The notes under the pieces are model-generated. The model had not been told where the DNA came from. It saw nothing but the letters and a program-made list of their open reading frames with translations, and did not search any database. Below, piece after piece: positions 46,909 through 55,281 of a DNA stretch of 64,000 nt; position 1 is the first letter of the stretch, and each line of letters begins with the position of its first letter. The DNA is from Imperialibacter sp964351395 (GTDB lineage: Bacteria > Bacteroidota > Bacteroidia > Cytophagales > Cyclobacteriaceae). The stretch spans positions 124,001 through 188,000 of the forward strand of contig CAYGOF010000003.1 in assembly GCA_964351395.1 (NCBI GenBank). Direction: 5' to 3'. A program made the translations under genes and the position numbers.

Positions 46909-47133
46909 TCAGTCATCAATCAAATCTCGCACCTTCACTTCCAATGCCTTTGCTAACTTTTCAAGGGTAAGCATTGTCACATTCTCCTCTCCTCTTTCAA
47001 TGGAGCCGATGTAGGCACGATGAATACCGGACCAGAAGGCTAGCTCTTGCTGACTGTATTTTTTTAGCGCCCTTTGCTCTCGGATTCTTTCATCAAGCTT
47101 TTCAAGAATTTTCGGTGTCGGCATAAGCCGCAA
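46909..47133 (-). CDS. XRE-family regulator (74 aa)
   Basis: An almost pure HTH domain: QRALKKYSQQELAFWSGIHRAYIGSIERGEENVTMLTLEKLAKAL. This is the standard size for a stand-alone Cro/CI-type regulator. It lies behind a second XRE gene at 47181 on the same strand with 47 bp between. The two are about as similar as distant paralogues. The target is unknown; the gap between them lacks a clear operator. Confidence 0.85.
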   Translation of the reverse strand: MRLMPTPKILEKLDERIREQRALKKYSQQELAFWSGIHRAYIGSIERGEENVTMLTLEKLAKALEVKVRDLIDD

Positions 47134-47180
47134 AATCCTGGTGGTGGTCTCTTGTAATCAACAAAACTGTCTGGCCAATT

Positions 47181-47405
47181 TTAATTCAAAAATGGTGTCA
47201 GCAAATATGCCAGTTTAATCCCAAGAGCATCAGCCAAATTCATTGCAGAGGACAATGATGGCTGTCTTTTACCTTTCTCTAGCAAAGAGATATAAGTACG
47301 ATGCAATCCAGCCTGATGTGCAAGTTTTTCCTGAGATAACGATTTTTCAAGTCTCAATTCTTTAAGTCTTTTTCCAAAAATCAAGGCTACTTGGTTCTCA
47401 TTCAT
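47181..47405 (-). CDS. XRE-family regulator (74 aa)
   Basis: The start at 47405 (MNENQVALIFGKRLKELRLE) is preferred over 47417. The HTH reads SLSQEKLAHQAGLHRTYISLLEKGKRQPSLSSAMNLADALGI. Just upstream, in the divergent promoter region, are two palindromes (47433-47456) likely to be its operator. The divergent gene at 47506 encodes a ribbon-helix-helix-type protein, so this is probably an autoregulated pair of control genes. Confidence 0.85.
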   Translation of the reverse strand: MNENQVALIFGKRLKELRLEKSLSQEKLAHQAGLHRTYISLLEKGKRQPSLSSAMNLADALGIKLAYLLTPFLN

Positions 47406-47432
47406 TATGAAAACCAAACTAAATCTGACGCC

Positions 47433-47456
47433 GACTATAGTCTACAGACTATAGTC
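47433..47456. promoter_or_regulatory. Twin palindromic operator GACTATAGTC
   Basis: GACTATAGTC at 47433-47442 and again at 47447-47456, each a perfect palindrome, 14 bp from start to start. They lie 28-51 bp upstream of the XRE start at 47405 and before the divergent gene. The arrangement is typical of a repressor binding site. Confidence 0.8.
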
Positions 47457-47505
47457 ACGGTGTAAAATAAATTGTTTATAATAGGCTCATCAAAAAGGTG
47501 GAGAT

Positions 47506-47741
47506 ATGGATCAGTTACAACAAGATTTAAAGCCTTCCTGAGGGAGTTTGAGGATAAAGATGAAAGGAAGCGGACGGTGAATATTAATGAATCGCTGCAC
47601 TCATTTTTCAAAAGCGTTGCGGCTAACTACGACTTGCCTATTTCGACAGTGATCCACAATGTTTTGATCCAGTGGAAACGAGAGCACCAGAGGGAGATCA
47701 AAGAAGACCTTTTGAAAAGAATAAGCAAAAACGAATTTTAA
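47506..47741 (+). pseudogene. Ribbon-helix-helix-type DNA-binding protein, single-base frame break
   Basis: From the ATG at 47506 (with GGTGGAG before it) the frame reads MDQLQQDLK and soon stops. One extra A in the AAA run at 47529-47531 would join it to AFLREFEDKDERKRTVNINE and on to the stop at 47741. The second part (RTVNINESLHSFFKSVAANY) looks like an Arc/CopG-type fold. A longer frame from TTG at 47472 exists, but its N-terminus is not protein-like. Either the gene is broken, the frame shift is programmed, or the base is a sequencing error. Confidence 0.6.
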
Positions 47742-47746
47742 CCGAT

Positions 47747-48097
47747 ATGTCCGTCAAACCGAAAACCTTCCTTTCAATTCGCCGGTTGTTAACTGAAAGC
47801 GATTTATTCGGCTTCTATGAATCTTTTGATGAGGTCCATTTGAACAAAATAAGTTCCTTCGATGAAGAAGATCACCTGGAGCTCATTAATCAATATGAAG
47901 CAGCGCTAAAAACGCTGAATGAGATGATAACCGCCTTTCGGGAAGGCTGGCAATATAGCCAGGCTTGCATATTTAGCTCGCTTACGAAGACTATATCACA
48001 TAAGCTAGCCAATCACTATGAGATGCTAAGCAATTTCGAACAAGTGCAAGACCAGGTGACTGATCTCGACCTTGAAATGGCGAAATCGCCGCAATAA
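47747..48097 (+). CDS. Small protein of unknown function (116 aa)
   Basis: The start at 47747 is preferred; the longer frame from 47672 overlaps the upstream gene. The sequence is acidic and helical (LTESDLFGFYESFDEVHLNK, then FDEEDHLELINQYEAALKTL). It lies 5 bp after the RHH-type gene and before another small gene at 48157, so the three may form an operon. No known family. Confidence 0.6.
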   Translation: MSVKPKTFLSIRRLLTESDLFGFYESFDEVHLNKISSFDEEDHLELINQYEAALKTLNEMITAFREGWQYSQACIFSSLTKTISHKLANHYEMLSNFEQVQDQVTDLDLEMAKSPQ

Positions 48098-48156
48098 AAT
48101 CATCACGCTCTCATACACCGAAAAATCTAAACTATCAATAACCAATTTGTCAATTT

Positions 48157-48432
48157 ATGGAAGACGCCGAATTCAAACAATTCCTAAAGAACGAACAGTA
48201 TGCACACCTGTTCCTGGACCTGGCCATGAAAAAGATTGCCTTTCAGTTAGCCGACCAAAGGAGATTGAAACAGACCCCGCAATTTGAAGTGGAATACATC
48301 AGAAGTCAGAGCAGGCTTTCTGAGGAGCTCGAAAAATTGGACCTCTCCGATGAGGCCCATTTTCACTTGCGCACCTATGGTCCGGAAGCCTATGTTGTGT
48401 TAACGGCCGACCCCTCTTTTGGTAGGAAATAA
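48157..48432 (+). CDS. Small protein of unknown function (91 aa)
   Basis: A short soluble protein (MEDAEFKQFLKNEQYAHLFL, then LSEELEKLDLSDEAHFHLRT) with balanced charged residues. It follows the gene at 47747 by about 60 bp. No motif recognised. Good codon character and the operon position support it. Confidence 0.55.
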   Translation: MEDAEFKQFLKNEQYAHLFLDLAMKKIAFQLADQRRLKQTPQFEVEYIRSQSRLSEELEKLDLSDEAHFHLRTYGPEAYVVLTADPSFGRK

Positions 48433-48648
48433 TGGCGCTCAAAACAGAGGGTTTTTACCAAAACTCAGAATGGTGAAAAATTGCACTTTGGGTAAAGCGT
48501 GTTAGAGATGTAATTTTATGTTAACCAAAATAACAGGATTATTCTTAGTCCCTCGTATAGAAATTTAACTACTCTCAACTACACTAAAATCTGTTATTGA
48601 AACCCCAATAAGCCTCGATGGAAATCAATGTTTCAACTAATAAACTAG

Positions 48649-48837
48649 ATGATTAAATTGAGCTATGAAATCGTCAGCTACGATCAAAAACACATCGGCC
48701 TGGGCGGTAAGAATTATTACCAACTACCAGAGTAGAGCGAGTTCAAATCCACCTTGACGCAGAAAGCTGAGGTAGTAAAGAAAAAACAAGAGAAGAATTC
48801 TGGAGCTGGCAAGAAGCCTACGACAAGAAAAGCATAA
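48649..48837 (+). pseudogene. Small gene interrupted by TAG
   Basis: The frame MIKLSYEIVSYDQKHIGLGG continues to KNYYQLPE, where TAG at 48733 stops it, and then runs on as SEFKSTLTQKAEVVKKKQEK to TAA at 48835. The lysine-rich second half and the continued frame suggest one original gene of about 62 codons. The region 48433-48648 before it shows no gene. Confidence 0.5.
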
Positions 48838-48853
48838 CAAAAAGGATTTAAGT

Positions 48854-49078
48854 ATGTCTATCACCATCAAATTTGATTTCGACAAAGTTCTGGAAGACTA
48901 TACTCCGGCTGAGGTCCAATTCCTTGATCAAATGCATGAGGAGTTGACCAAGTTTAACGCTTCGATTCCAGAGGAATTCGATGGGGAAATTAAATACCCA
49001 ATCTACACTGAGGACGAGAAGCTTGCTTATAGCCATTATCGACAATTGCTAATTGGAGAAAGCGTTAGGGGCATTTAG
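48854..49078 (+). CDS. Small acidic protein, paralogue of 52088 (74 aa)
   Basis: MSITIKFDFDKVLEDYTPAE continues to EVQFLDQMHEELTKFNASIPEEF and ends with YSHYRQLLIGES. The gene at 52088 shares most of these residues (EEVEFLDQMHKVLTEFNDSI, YSHYRQLLIED), so this is a real two-member family. The protein is strongly acidic and has no signal peptide. Function unknown; a regulator or antitoxin-like role is possible given the neighbours. Confidence 0.7.
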   Translation: MSITIKFDFDKVLEDYTPAEVQFLDQMHEELTKFNASIPEEFDGEIKYPIYTEDEKLAYSHYRQLLIGESVRGI

Positions 49079-49165
49079 ATTTCGTTAGTCTGGTGGTTAA
49101 ATTGGCGGTTATGCTTTGGCTGTACTAACAAGGCCAAATACTTAGGTTAGTTCATAAATGAAGTT

Positions 49166-49360
49166 CTAGCCCTCCTCCAGGTAAAGCTCACCAAGCCCTT
49201 TGATGAAATGGGGAAAATAAATGCGGTCGGGGTTTGTGAACTCAGTCCGCATAAGCTCATCAGGGTCAATTCTCGGACAACCAATATCAGAGGCCATCTC
49301 CCTAGAAAAGCTGGATTTTCCTACACCATTTGGCCCACCAATGAGGTAGCAGGTGGGCAC
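49166..49360 (-). pseudogene. Truncated zeta-toxin-like P-loop protein
   Basis: Starts at a GTG (MPTCYLIGGPNGVGKSSFS) with a perfect Walker A of the zeta-toxin type, followed by DIGCPRIDPDEL. The frame stops after 64 residues, about a third of the family's usual length. Family members phosphorylate UDP-sugars or related targets. The missing part holds the catalytic core, so the protein should be inactive. Confidence 0.7.
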
Positions 49361-49414
49361 GATTTAAATCCTGGTTGGTTCTTTTTTGCCTTTAGCCGCT
49401 TTCATCCTTTCGTA

Positions 49415-49543
49415 TCAGGCACGGCGTTCTATTACTGCCTGGCAGGCAGCATCGTTGATTTTGTTAAATACTTCCTCTGACACGCCTGCAGCGGTATGGT
49501 CGCTTTTAAACTTAGATGTTCCGTATTCAACCTTGATAGCCAT
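49415..49543 (-). pseudogene. Fragment of a small gene upstream of the zeta-like toxin
   Basis: MAIKVEYGTSKFKSDHTAAG continues to VSEEVFNKINDAACQAVIERRA and stops. The same frame runs on as YERMKAAKGKKEPTRI to a second stop just before the toxin start. It may be the remains of the partner (antitoxin) gene with a premature TGA. Confidence 0.45.
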
Positions 49544-49719
49544 ATGTCAAAAATAGTGATTTAAAGGTATAGTATGAACGCTGGAGGTTTGATTTTGATT
49601 CACCCGGGCAGTAACCACACAGCAGAAGATCTAATGAAGATTAACATCAGCTTAGGCCCCTAAACTGTATCATATATGAAACATTATATCCATTTTATGT
49701 GCATAATGTATTAAACATG

Positions 49720-50044
49720 ATACAAAAACGGACTATCTCTTTGCTGCGGATGTTGAAATACTTGAGGAGTTGGTCGGCGGTTTAAGGTAGCTCGTATTCA
49801 AGCTCGCTTCACACAAGAGGAGCCGGCGCAGCATTCCGGAGTTAGCAGGCCTACTGTGGCCAGAATCGAAGCCGGTACGAACATCTCCTTACAGAACTTT
49901 ATTTGTCTGCTTCGGTATGTGGATGAGCTTACAGTCTTTTCGCAGGTACTGAAGCGGGATCTTCGGCTTTCGCCCAAGTTTATCTACGAAATGGAACAAA
50001 AAGAGCTGAACAAGAGGAGAGTAAAGCATGGCAAGAAAGGGTAG
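49720..50044 (+). pseudogene. HipB-like XRE antitoxin, frameshifted
   Basis: The frame ending at 50044 encodes ARIQARFTQEEPAQHSGVSR and then PTVARIEAGTNISLQNFICL, an HTH antitoxin of the HipB type with a basic tail. The sequence before it in another frame (KTDYLFAADVEILEEL) is the usual beginning of this family, so a one-base shift near 49782 splits it. No ATG is in the upstream frame either. No HipA partner is present. The gene is dead or miscalled. Confidence 0.65.
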
Positions 50045-50120
50045 CAACGCAGCGTCTTCTATTCCCCATTGTTTTACTACCTTGAAGAGCAAGGGCATTA
50101 GTTTCTAGCCTTAACATGGT

Positions 50121-50867
50121 CTACATCGATTTCCCTTTCTCCCTATCTTTTCGATGTTTTTTCAACATCTCATCAAAGTCCAACTCAAGGTCAAAGCTTC
50201 TAAAAGCATTGAAAATGTCTGCTGCTGAGACATCATACTTCGGCTTCAGTTCTATGAAACTTTTCTCGACATAGTTCTTCTCAAGCCATTGTTGGTTTTT
50301 CAACTTGTTGTGGATAGTAGACTTGAAAATCTTAATTTTCTGAGATTTTGAGCCGCAATACTTCGAGCTAATAATAGAGGTAAAGCCGTCGAAAAAGTCT
50401 ATTTCATTAAATTCCTGTCGAAGGCTATACAAATCATACAAATCCCTGGATGCCGTACGCAACGTGACAGCAATGAGTTTCATGCCTGCGAGAGATTTTT
50501 TGTCCGGCAGCCGGATCGAGCCTAAGTCGGTGTAGTTCTTACTTCTGTGAAAATTGTTTTCTGAGAAAAAATCAACTTTTACTCCATCTACACGAAGCTG
50601 CACAAAAGTATCCCCTTCCCGGAACATGTATTCAACATCCGAAAAGTCTCTCTTGATTTTTTCCAGGATGGTATTGATCCTGGGCAGTGGCAGCTTTTCA
50701 CCGGGATACTGGTTGTAATAGAAAAGGTCTATGTCCTCGCTGAGCCGGTGATTAGTCAGCAAAGCCAGTGCTGTGCCTCCTACAAGATAATACTGGTCGA
50801 GTTCTTTATAGGTTTGAAGTTTCGAAAGTACTCTTTCGGTGTTTTCAGGGACTGCTCGCAATAACAT
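50121..50867 (-). CDS. AbiEii-type nucleotidyltransferase toxin (248 aa)
   Basis: The motif YLVGGTALALLTNHRLSEDIDLFYY carries the GG-T and the DID-type metal-binding residues of the nucleotidyltransferase fold used by AbiEii/AbiGii toxins (residues about 27-51). A later KVDFF provides the third carboxylate, and LAGMKLIAVTLRTASRDLYD is the usual family motif. Such enzymes transfer nucleotides to tRNA or proteins, arresting growth during phage attack. The gene overlaps its upstream partner by 23 nt, as expected for an AbiE-like pair. It appears intact. Confidence 0.88.
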   Translation of the reverse strand: MLLRAVPENTERVLSKLQTYKELDQYYLVGGTALALLTNHRLSEDIDLFYYNQYPGEKLPLPRINTILEKIKRDFSDVEYMFREGDTFVQLRVDGVKVDFFSENNFHRSKNYTDLGSIRLPDKKSLAGMKLIAVTLRTASRDLYDLYSLRQEFNEIDFFDGFTSIISSKYCGSKSQKIKIFKSTIHNKLKNQQWLEKNYVEKSFIELKPKYDVSAADIFNAFRSFDLELDFDEMLKKHRKDREKGKSM

Positions 50868-51213
50868 TGGCTAAATGTTGTTTTCTGGCCTCAATTAAAA
50901 ATTGTTCCGGATGTTTGATGTCGAAAAAGAACCTGGCCATTTCAATTTGCTTTTGGTGATATCGCTCTGAAGGCACGATATTTTCGACCCAATGGCTATA
51001 GAGCACCGCTTCATCATAAACCTGTTTGAGCTTTTCCCAATCCTCAACACTACCCAAGAGAAGATACTTTTCAATAAGAAGCCTATCTGGCACGTTGGCT
51101 CTGTCAGCCTTTTCCAGGTCATAAGACCACAGCCACACGCTATTCTCATTGAAGAGCTTTTCAACAAGCTCTTCTTTCAACTGTACATTTCTTATTGGCT
51201 CAAATACCTTCAT
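50845..51213 (-). CDS. Partner/antitoxin of AbiEii toxin, DUF6922-like (122 aa)
   Basis: The start at 51213 (MKVFEPIRNVQLKEELVEKL) is a reasonable choice; 51231 adds six residues. The part SVWLWSYDLEKADRANVPDR resembles the DUF6922-type proteins commonly found upstream of AbiEii-family toxins in Bacteroidota; this is recognition by memory. It lies upstream and overlaps the toxin gene, the typical antitoxin position. It probably neutralises the toxin or represses the operon. Length and fold suggest it is complete. Confidence 0.7.
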   Translation of the reverse strand: MKVFEPIRNVQLKEELVEKLFNENSVWLWSYDLEKADRANVPDRLLIEKYLLLGSVEDWEKLKQVYDEAVLYSHWVENIVPSERYHQKQIEMARFFFDIKHPEQFLIEARKQHLANVIASSP

Positions 51214-51372
51214 ATCAAGGCGATTAATCAAATTTAAGCAAATTTTAGCAGGAAAATATTACTTCAACGATGATTTGCCTGGCTTTCAGACACGCAGCTA
51301 GAGGCAAACAATGATCTTAATTGCATAGACATGTTTAGCAATGCCTTCAGTAACTTAAAACTTTGATGATTG

Positions 51373-51738
51373 CTAATTGAGGTATTTTTTAAAATGTCCA
51401 ATCACCCGAGTTTGCGGATTTTCGGGAAAGATCGATTGCGTTTTTGTCGATTGATAATCGGAGCGATCTAAAATAATGTTTTTGGCATACTCAGGATAGC
51501 ATAGCAGCAGATCGAAAGGACTATAAGCACGGATAGATTTCACAGTGCCTATCGGCTCATTTTCCTCGCTCGCATTTCTCACCATTATGACAAAGAAACA
51601 CCCCAATTGGTAAAAGTTCATTTCGTCGGAATTGCTATCGAAAACATGGCTTTTATATTCCCCCTCTTTAAGAACCAATTCTACCTGCCTATCCAAGGGT
51701 AATGCGCAAAAAGTATCGATATGTATAGCTATGCTCAT
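51373..51738 (-). CDS. Protein of unknown function (121 aa)
   Basis: Sequence MSIAIHIDTFCALPLDRQVE, then YQLGCFFVIMVRNASEENEP and FDLLLCYPEYAKNIILD. It appears soluble and complete, but I do not recognise the family. It stands alone between the AbiE pair and a gene-poor stretch. The 350 bp to its right (51739-52087) hold nothing I could support. Confidence 0.55.
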   Translation of the reverse strand: MSIAIHIDTFCALPLDRQVELVLKEGEYKSHVFDSNSDEMNFYQLGCFFVIMVRNASEENEPIGTVKSIRAYSPFDLLLCYPEYAKNIILDRSDYQSTKTQSIFPENPQTRVIGHFKKYLN

Positions 51739-52087
51739 GTCTTTGAATTCATAAAGTGAATCAAACTAGGCGTTTCCAAATTGCCCTTCAAGTAATTGGT
51801 AAATTTATTTCCTGAGAAAAGTCTAGCTTAATTTCAATCGCGAAACGCTCCACTTAATTCCTACGTAAAGAATGATAACCTTGGAGAAAAATCTCCTGTG
51901 ATTGATGACGTATCAGTCTTAAGATAATCACCATAAATACTGTTCAATTGCTGTCACCAGTGTCCTTTAAAAGCTGTATTTTTATTCTTGGCTGTGTAAG
52001 AATAGAACAGGCTGAATCAACGCTTTATAGATCACTGCCGCCATCGAATCCAAGTTTAATACGCCTCTAAAAAAAAGAATTATCAAT

Positions 52088-52318
52088 ATGATTACTATCA
52101 GCAAATTCGATTTCGAAAGCAAAGACAGCTTAGCCGATTACTCTGCGGAAGAAGTGGAATTCTTAGATCAAATGCATAAAGTCCTGACAGAATTTAATGA
52201 CTCTATACCAGAGGAATTTGAAGGCGATATAAAGGCTCCTGACTATACAGATGATGAGATGTATGCATACAGTCACTATCGTCAATTGTTGATTGAAGAT
52301 AGAACAAAACTCCCCTAA
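52088..52318 (+). CDS. Small acidic protein, paralogue of 48854 (76 aa)
   Basis: Shares EEVEFLDQMHKVLTEFNDSI and YSHYRQLLIED with the gene at 48854, over about 70% of their length. It is strongly acidic, with no signal peptide. Two copies 3 kb apart, around decayed toxin genes and an AbiE pair, suggest a duplicated cassette. Function unknown. Confidence 0.7.
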   Translation: MITISKFDFESKDSLADYSAEEVEFLDQMHKVLTEFNDSIPEEFEGDIKAPDYTDDEMYAYSHYRQLLIEDRTKLP

Positions 52319-52437
52319 AAGTTACTGTGGTCATTTAACGGAGCGACCTAAATTTAGCTTAGGAAACCGATAAACAGCTTTGGGATAATCCAGGTCCATT
52401 TAAAGAAGGAAAAGAAACCAGCCTGAAAAAACATTCC

Positions 52438-52680
52438 TTACAATTCAAAATCCTTGCTTCCTTTCTTTCTACGCCCGGTGTGTTTTTTTTCTCTTTTCTT
52501 TAATTCCTCCGGTCTTTCAGCAATCTCACCCACACTATCAAAAAATGTTTCCAGGTCGCTTTCAATTACTTCCCCTTGCGATATATAAGGAAACCCAGCA
52601 AGTTTCTGCTGGTGAGGTCCTCCATTTATTTCCTCGGTCCAAAATAGAGCTTCCTGGACATCGAGGTCCTCCCTTGTATT
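52438..52680 (-). pseudogene. Coding-like frame without a start
   Basis: The minus strand reads EDLDVQEALFWTEEINGGPH and on to ETFFDSVGEIAERPEELKKR and a lysine-rich tail, ending at 52438. The composition is typical of a real protein, but no ATG, GTG or TTG precedes it in frame after the upstream TGA. An ATG just upstream is in another frame, so a one-base indel is likely. The rest of 52319-52972 shows no gene. Confidence 0.45.
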
Positions 52681-52972
52681 TCATTAGTCTAAAATCGCGT
52701 TCATGGGGTATTAGCCAACCACCAAAAAAACGCACTCATCTCGTAGCAAATCACATTTCTTTTCCATATAATTATTGAAGCATTTTAGGATAGGTATACG
52801 ATCCCGTTTGAATCAGCTACTATTTATAGTTTTTTTTCTCTAACCTGATCCCATTAGGATAAAAGTATTCAGACTATAGATGAGTCGCGCTGGCCATCCG
52901 AGGAATTGCTTTGTGGGCTTATTTTTTGATGTTGCAACGGGCAGCTTAATAACCTTTTACTTATATATTAAT

Positions 52973-53413
52973 ATGAAACCAAACTACCAATTTTCCATTA
53001 TACATGGAAAGCCCCTTAAACACATGCTACGGTGTATTGCCGTATTTGCCTTCGCTGGACTCGTAGCAAGTTGCGGACCTAAAACCCAGGATATACAGCT
53101 GAGCTATCTGGTGAAGGAAAACAAAATGAGCTACCAGCGAATTCCGGGAGCGAAGCTCCTGGGGCAAAAGCCGAGACTCAAGGCAAGTGTGGTAGTGACC
53201 AACACAAGCGATTATGGCGGTGTGTTTAAGTTTTATGCTACCATGACATCCCAAGGCAATAGCATCACACTACAAAACGAAGAGTACATCGCAGCGGGAG
53301 CTACTATAGAGCTGAGCGACGATGTGGAAATCAACCACTACAGTTTCGACGCCGATGTGGAGATTCCAAATTGGGGTATTTCAGCACCTGTTAAGACGAT
53401 AACATTGCCATGA
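52973..53413 (+). CDS. Lipoprotein of unknown function (146 aa)
   Basis: A lipobox (FAGLVASC) is clear. The start may be 52973 or 53024; the latter (MLRCIAVFAFAGLVASC) gives the shorter normal lipoprotein signal. The mature part is beta-rich (LKASVVVTNTSDYGGVFKFY). Its stop overlaps the start of the next gene (ATGA), so the two are coupled. Likely located in the envelope. Confidence 0.7.
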   Translation: MKPNYQFSIIHGKPLKHMLRCIAVFAFAGLVASCGPKTQDIQLSYLVKENKMSYQRIPGAKLLGQKPRLKASVVVTNTSDYGGVFKFYATMTSQGNSITLQNEEYIAAGATIELSDDVEINHYSFDADVEIPNWGISAPVKTITLP

Positions 53414-53931
53414 GAGCGATAAAACCAACCACCCTTCTCCTCGCCCTCCTTTTCTCCTTACCGGCCCTGTGCCAGGACATACGCACCACCCTGCCCGATG
53501 GCAAAAAGGTAGTGCTGCATGCCGACAAAACCTGGGAGTACGACGAAGGCATTACCTACAACTTCGATTTCAGCAAGCTCAGAGACAACGAAATACCCAG
53601 CTTCCTAAGAGCAGCTATTACGGCCGACAGGGCCACGCTGGTAACCGTCGTGGAAATGCACCTCCAGGGCTGGCGCTACACCATGCCGGCGCCCAAAAGC
53701 GCCCAGGCTGCGTGGGGCAATGGGGATGGCCGAACCACCTGGTGGAGCGGCTGGTGGCACAACGAAGAAACCGGCAAGTATTCCCGCCGTACCCCGGAGA
53801 AGGCGGCCAACGGCTACTACTATGGCGACGAGCAGGACAACCACGGCACCTGGACCAACGGAGGATCACCCCGAACGCCCACTAAAATAGAATGGCTTTT
53901 ATCTGACGGGGGAGGAGTGAAGCCGAGATGA
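53410..53931 (+). CDS. Secreted protein of unknown function (173 aa)
   Basis: A signal peptide ends PALCQ. The mature protein starts DIRTTLPDGKKVVLHADKTWEY, a short beta domain found in several Bacteroidota secreted proteins. A tryptophan-rich part follows (GRTTWWSGWWHNEETGKYSR), then a glycine/asparagine-rich end. GC content is higher than in the neighbours. It overlaps the lipoprotein gene by 4 bp. Confidence 0.65.
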   Translation: MRAIKPTTLLLALLFSLPALCQDIRTTLPDGKKVVLHADKTWEYDEGITYNFDFSKLRDNEIPSFLRAAITADRATLVTVVEMHLQGWRYTMPAPKSAQAAWGNGDGRTTWWSGWWHNEETGKYSRRTPEKAANGYYYGDEQDNHGTWTNGGSPRTPTKIEWLLSDGGGVKPR

Positions 53932-53977
53932 AAACGAATGATATTAGAAAAAGTTAAACCCTTAAACATCAATGATT

Positions 53978-54184
53978 ATGGCAAAGTACCGAGTAAACAG
54001 AAACACCCAATCACCCAACTACGACCATGAGGTTCACAAAGAAGGATGTCGTTGGTGGCCAACCCAAAGCTTTTATGATTTGGGCGAGCACAGTTCTTGC
54101 AAAACTGCAGTGGATGCTGCAAAGGCCTACTTTTCTGATGCCAATGGTTGCAAAACGTGCTCTCCAGATTGTCATAAGGGATAG
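53978..54184 (+). CDS. Small cysteine-rich protein (68 aa)
   Basis: MAKYRVNRNTQSPNYDHEVH, then CRWWP, SSCKTAV and CKTCSPDCHKG give five cysteines and two histidines that could bind a metal. The start at 53978 is preferred over 53972. It resembles small conserved bacterial proteins of unknown role. Independent of the genes upstream. Confidence 0.65.
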   Translation: MAKYRVNRNTQSPNYDHEVHKEGCRWWPTQSFYDLGEHSSCKTAVDAAKAYFSDANGCKTCSPDCHKG

Positions 54185-54302
54185 TAGTCTATTGCCCCAC
54201 TTTACTAATATGTTGTAAAAACCTTCTAGTTAAGAATGCATGCGGCAAAAAGGATTCTCAAACGCCATGCAAGTAGAATGGGATGCTTTAGAAATTAATA
54301 GC

Positions 54303-54326
54303 CAGGTGATAAACGACAATCACCTG
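54303..54326. promoter_or_regulatory. Inverted repeat upstream of the GAPS4 pair
   Basis: CAGGTGAT and ATCACCTG with an 8-bp spacer, 48 bp before gapS4a. It could be a weak terminator or an operator. Confidence 0.45.
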
Positions 54327-54373
54327 TTTAAAAATAAATTCTTTAATTATTGTAAAAACTTCGACGTAATATA

Positions 54374-55279
54374 ATGGGAGAGTTTTCAAAAAAAATCGGA
54401 GATATTGGCGAAAAAGTTGTGGCCGATTTTCTAAGCATCATCGGTTGGAAAGACCCAGTTAGAAATGAAGATATAGCTAGCGTAGATTCTGAGTTCAGAA
54501 AATATTCGAACGGAATTGACGGATACTACCATTACCTAAGTCCCATGATAAGCGGCACCGTCGAAAACGTGCTATATTCCTGTAAATACAGTTCCGCCCC
54601 TTATCCGGCCTCGAAGCTAGTTCCTCAATTTAAACAATGGTACGAGGAATTGGCAAAAGCTATCGAGTCATTTAAGAAATCTGAATTGAAGCAGCGGACA
54701 ATATACATGCATGAAAATGTTGATACTCATTTCGATCGAGGAATTTTGTTTTGGCTGAATAACTCAGGATCGCTCGAAAATGATATTGTTAGTAAACTAA
54801 CAAGGGTTGAACTAGGCTTTGGCATTAATCACGACGGAATTTTTGTAGTTGACAACAGGCGAATGGAGTTTATTTATGATTCCATCAGCTATGCCAAATC
54901 GCAGTTCAAAGACTTCGAACTAGATTTTGTTTACTTTTCGAACGGTCTTAATAACGATGAGCGTAATCATCGCAACGGCAAGATTTTACCTGTACAGTTT
55001 ATCAACTCCAGTGTGCTACCGATTCGTGCATCAAAAGACCAGGAGACAATAGTCGTTATTTCCACAATTGATCCTTTTAACAGGGAGGACCTCATGAAAT
55101 ATATGGGTATAGCAAAAAACTTGGGAAACAACCTTCAGGGGTCGACAATCATATGCTTTTCTGATTATTTGGAATCAACACATTTGTCGAGCGTGAACAA
55201 TATTAAACAGATTTTCAACGACGCTTCATTTACTCAAAACCTTGAAGTGGTCAACTATAATAATCCTATCCTCAAATAA
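54374..55279 (+). CDS. gapS4a: GapS4a-family anti-phage defence protein (301 aa)
   Basis: The N-terminus MGEFSKKIGDIGEKVVADFL with IIGWKDPVRN, followed by HYLSPMISGTVENVLYSCKY, agrees with my memory of the GapS4a family. The family is half of the two-gene GAPS4 system found in mobile defence islands and predicted to have a PD-(D/E)xK nuclease fold. Here the SCKYSS part would hold the late catalytic K. It is cytoplasmic. Its partner begins 2 bp after its stop, so they form one operon. The neighbours (AbiE pair, Lamassu) support a defence island. The identification rests on memory of the family. Confidence 0.8.
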   Translation: MGEFSKKIGDIGEKVVADFLSIIGWKDPVRNEDIASVDSEFRKYSNGIDGYYHYLSPMISGTVENVLYSCKYSSAPYPASKLVPQFKQWYEELAKAIESFKKSELKQRTIYMHENVDTHFDRGILFWLNNSGSLENDIVSKLTRVELGFGINHDGIFVVDNRRMEFIYDSISYAKSQFKDFELDFVYFSNGLNNDERNHRNGKILPVQFINSSVLPIRASKDQETIVVISTIDPFNREDLMKYMGIAKNLGNNLQGSTIICFSDYLESTHLSSVNNIKQIFNDASFTQNLEVVNYNNPILK

Positions 55280-55281
55280 CA

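Noticed and set aside
49208..49480. Plus-strand frame opposite the zeta-like toxin
   Set aside because: The minus strand carries the Walker A motif; the plus frame is its shadow.
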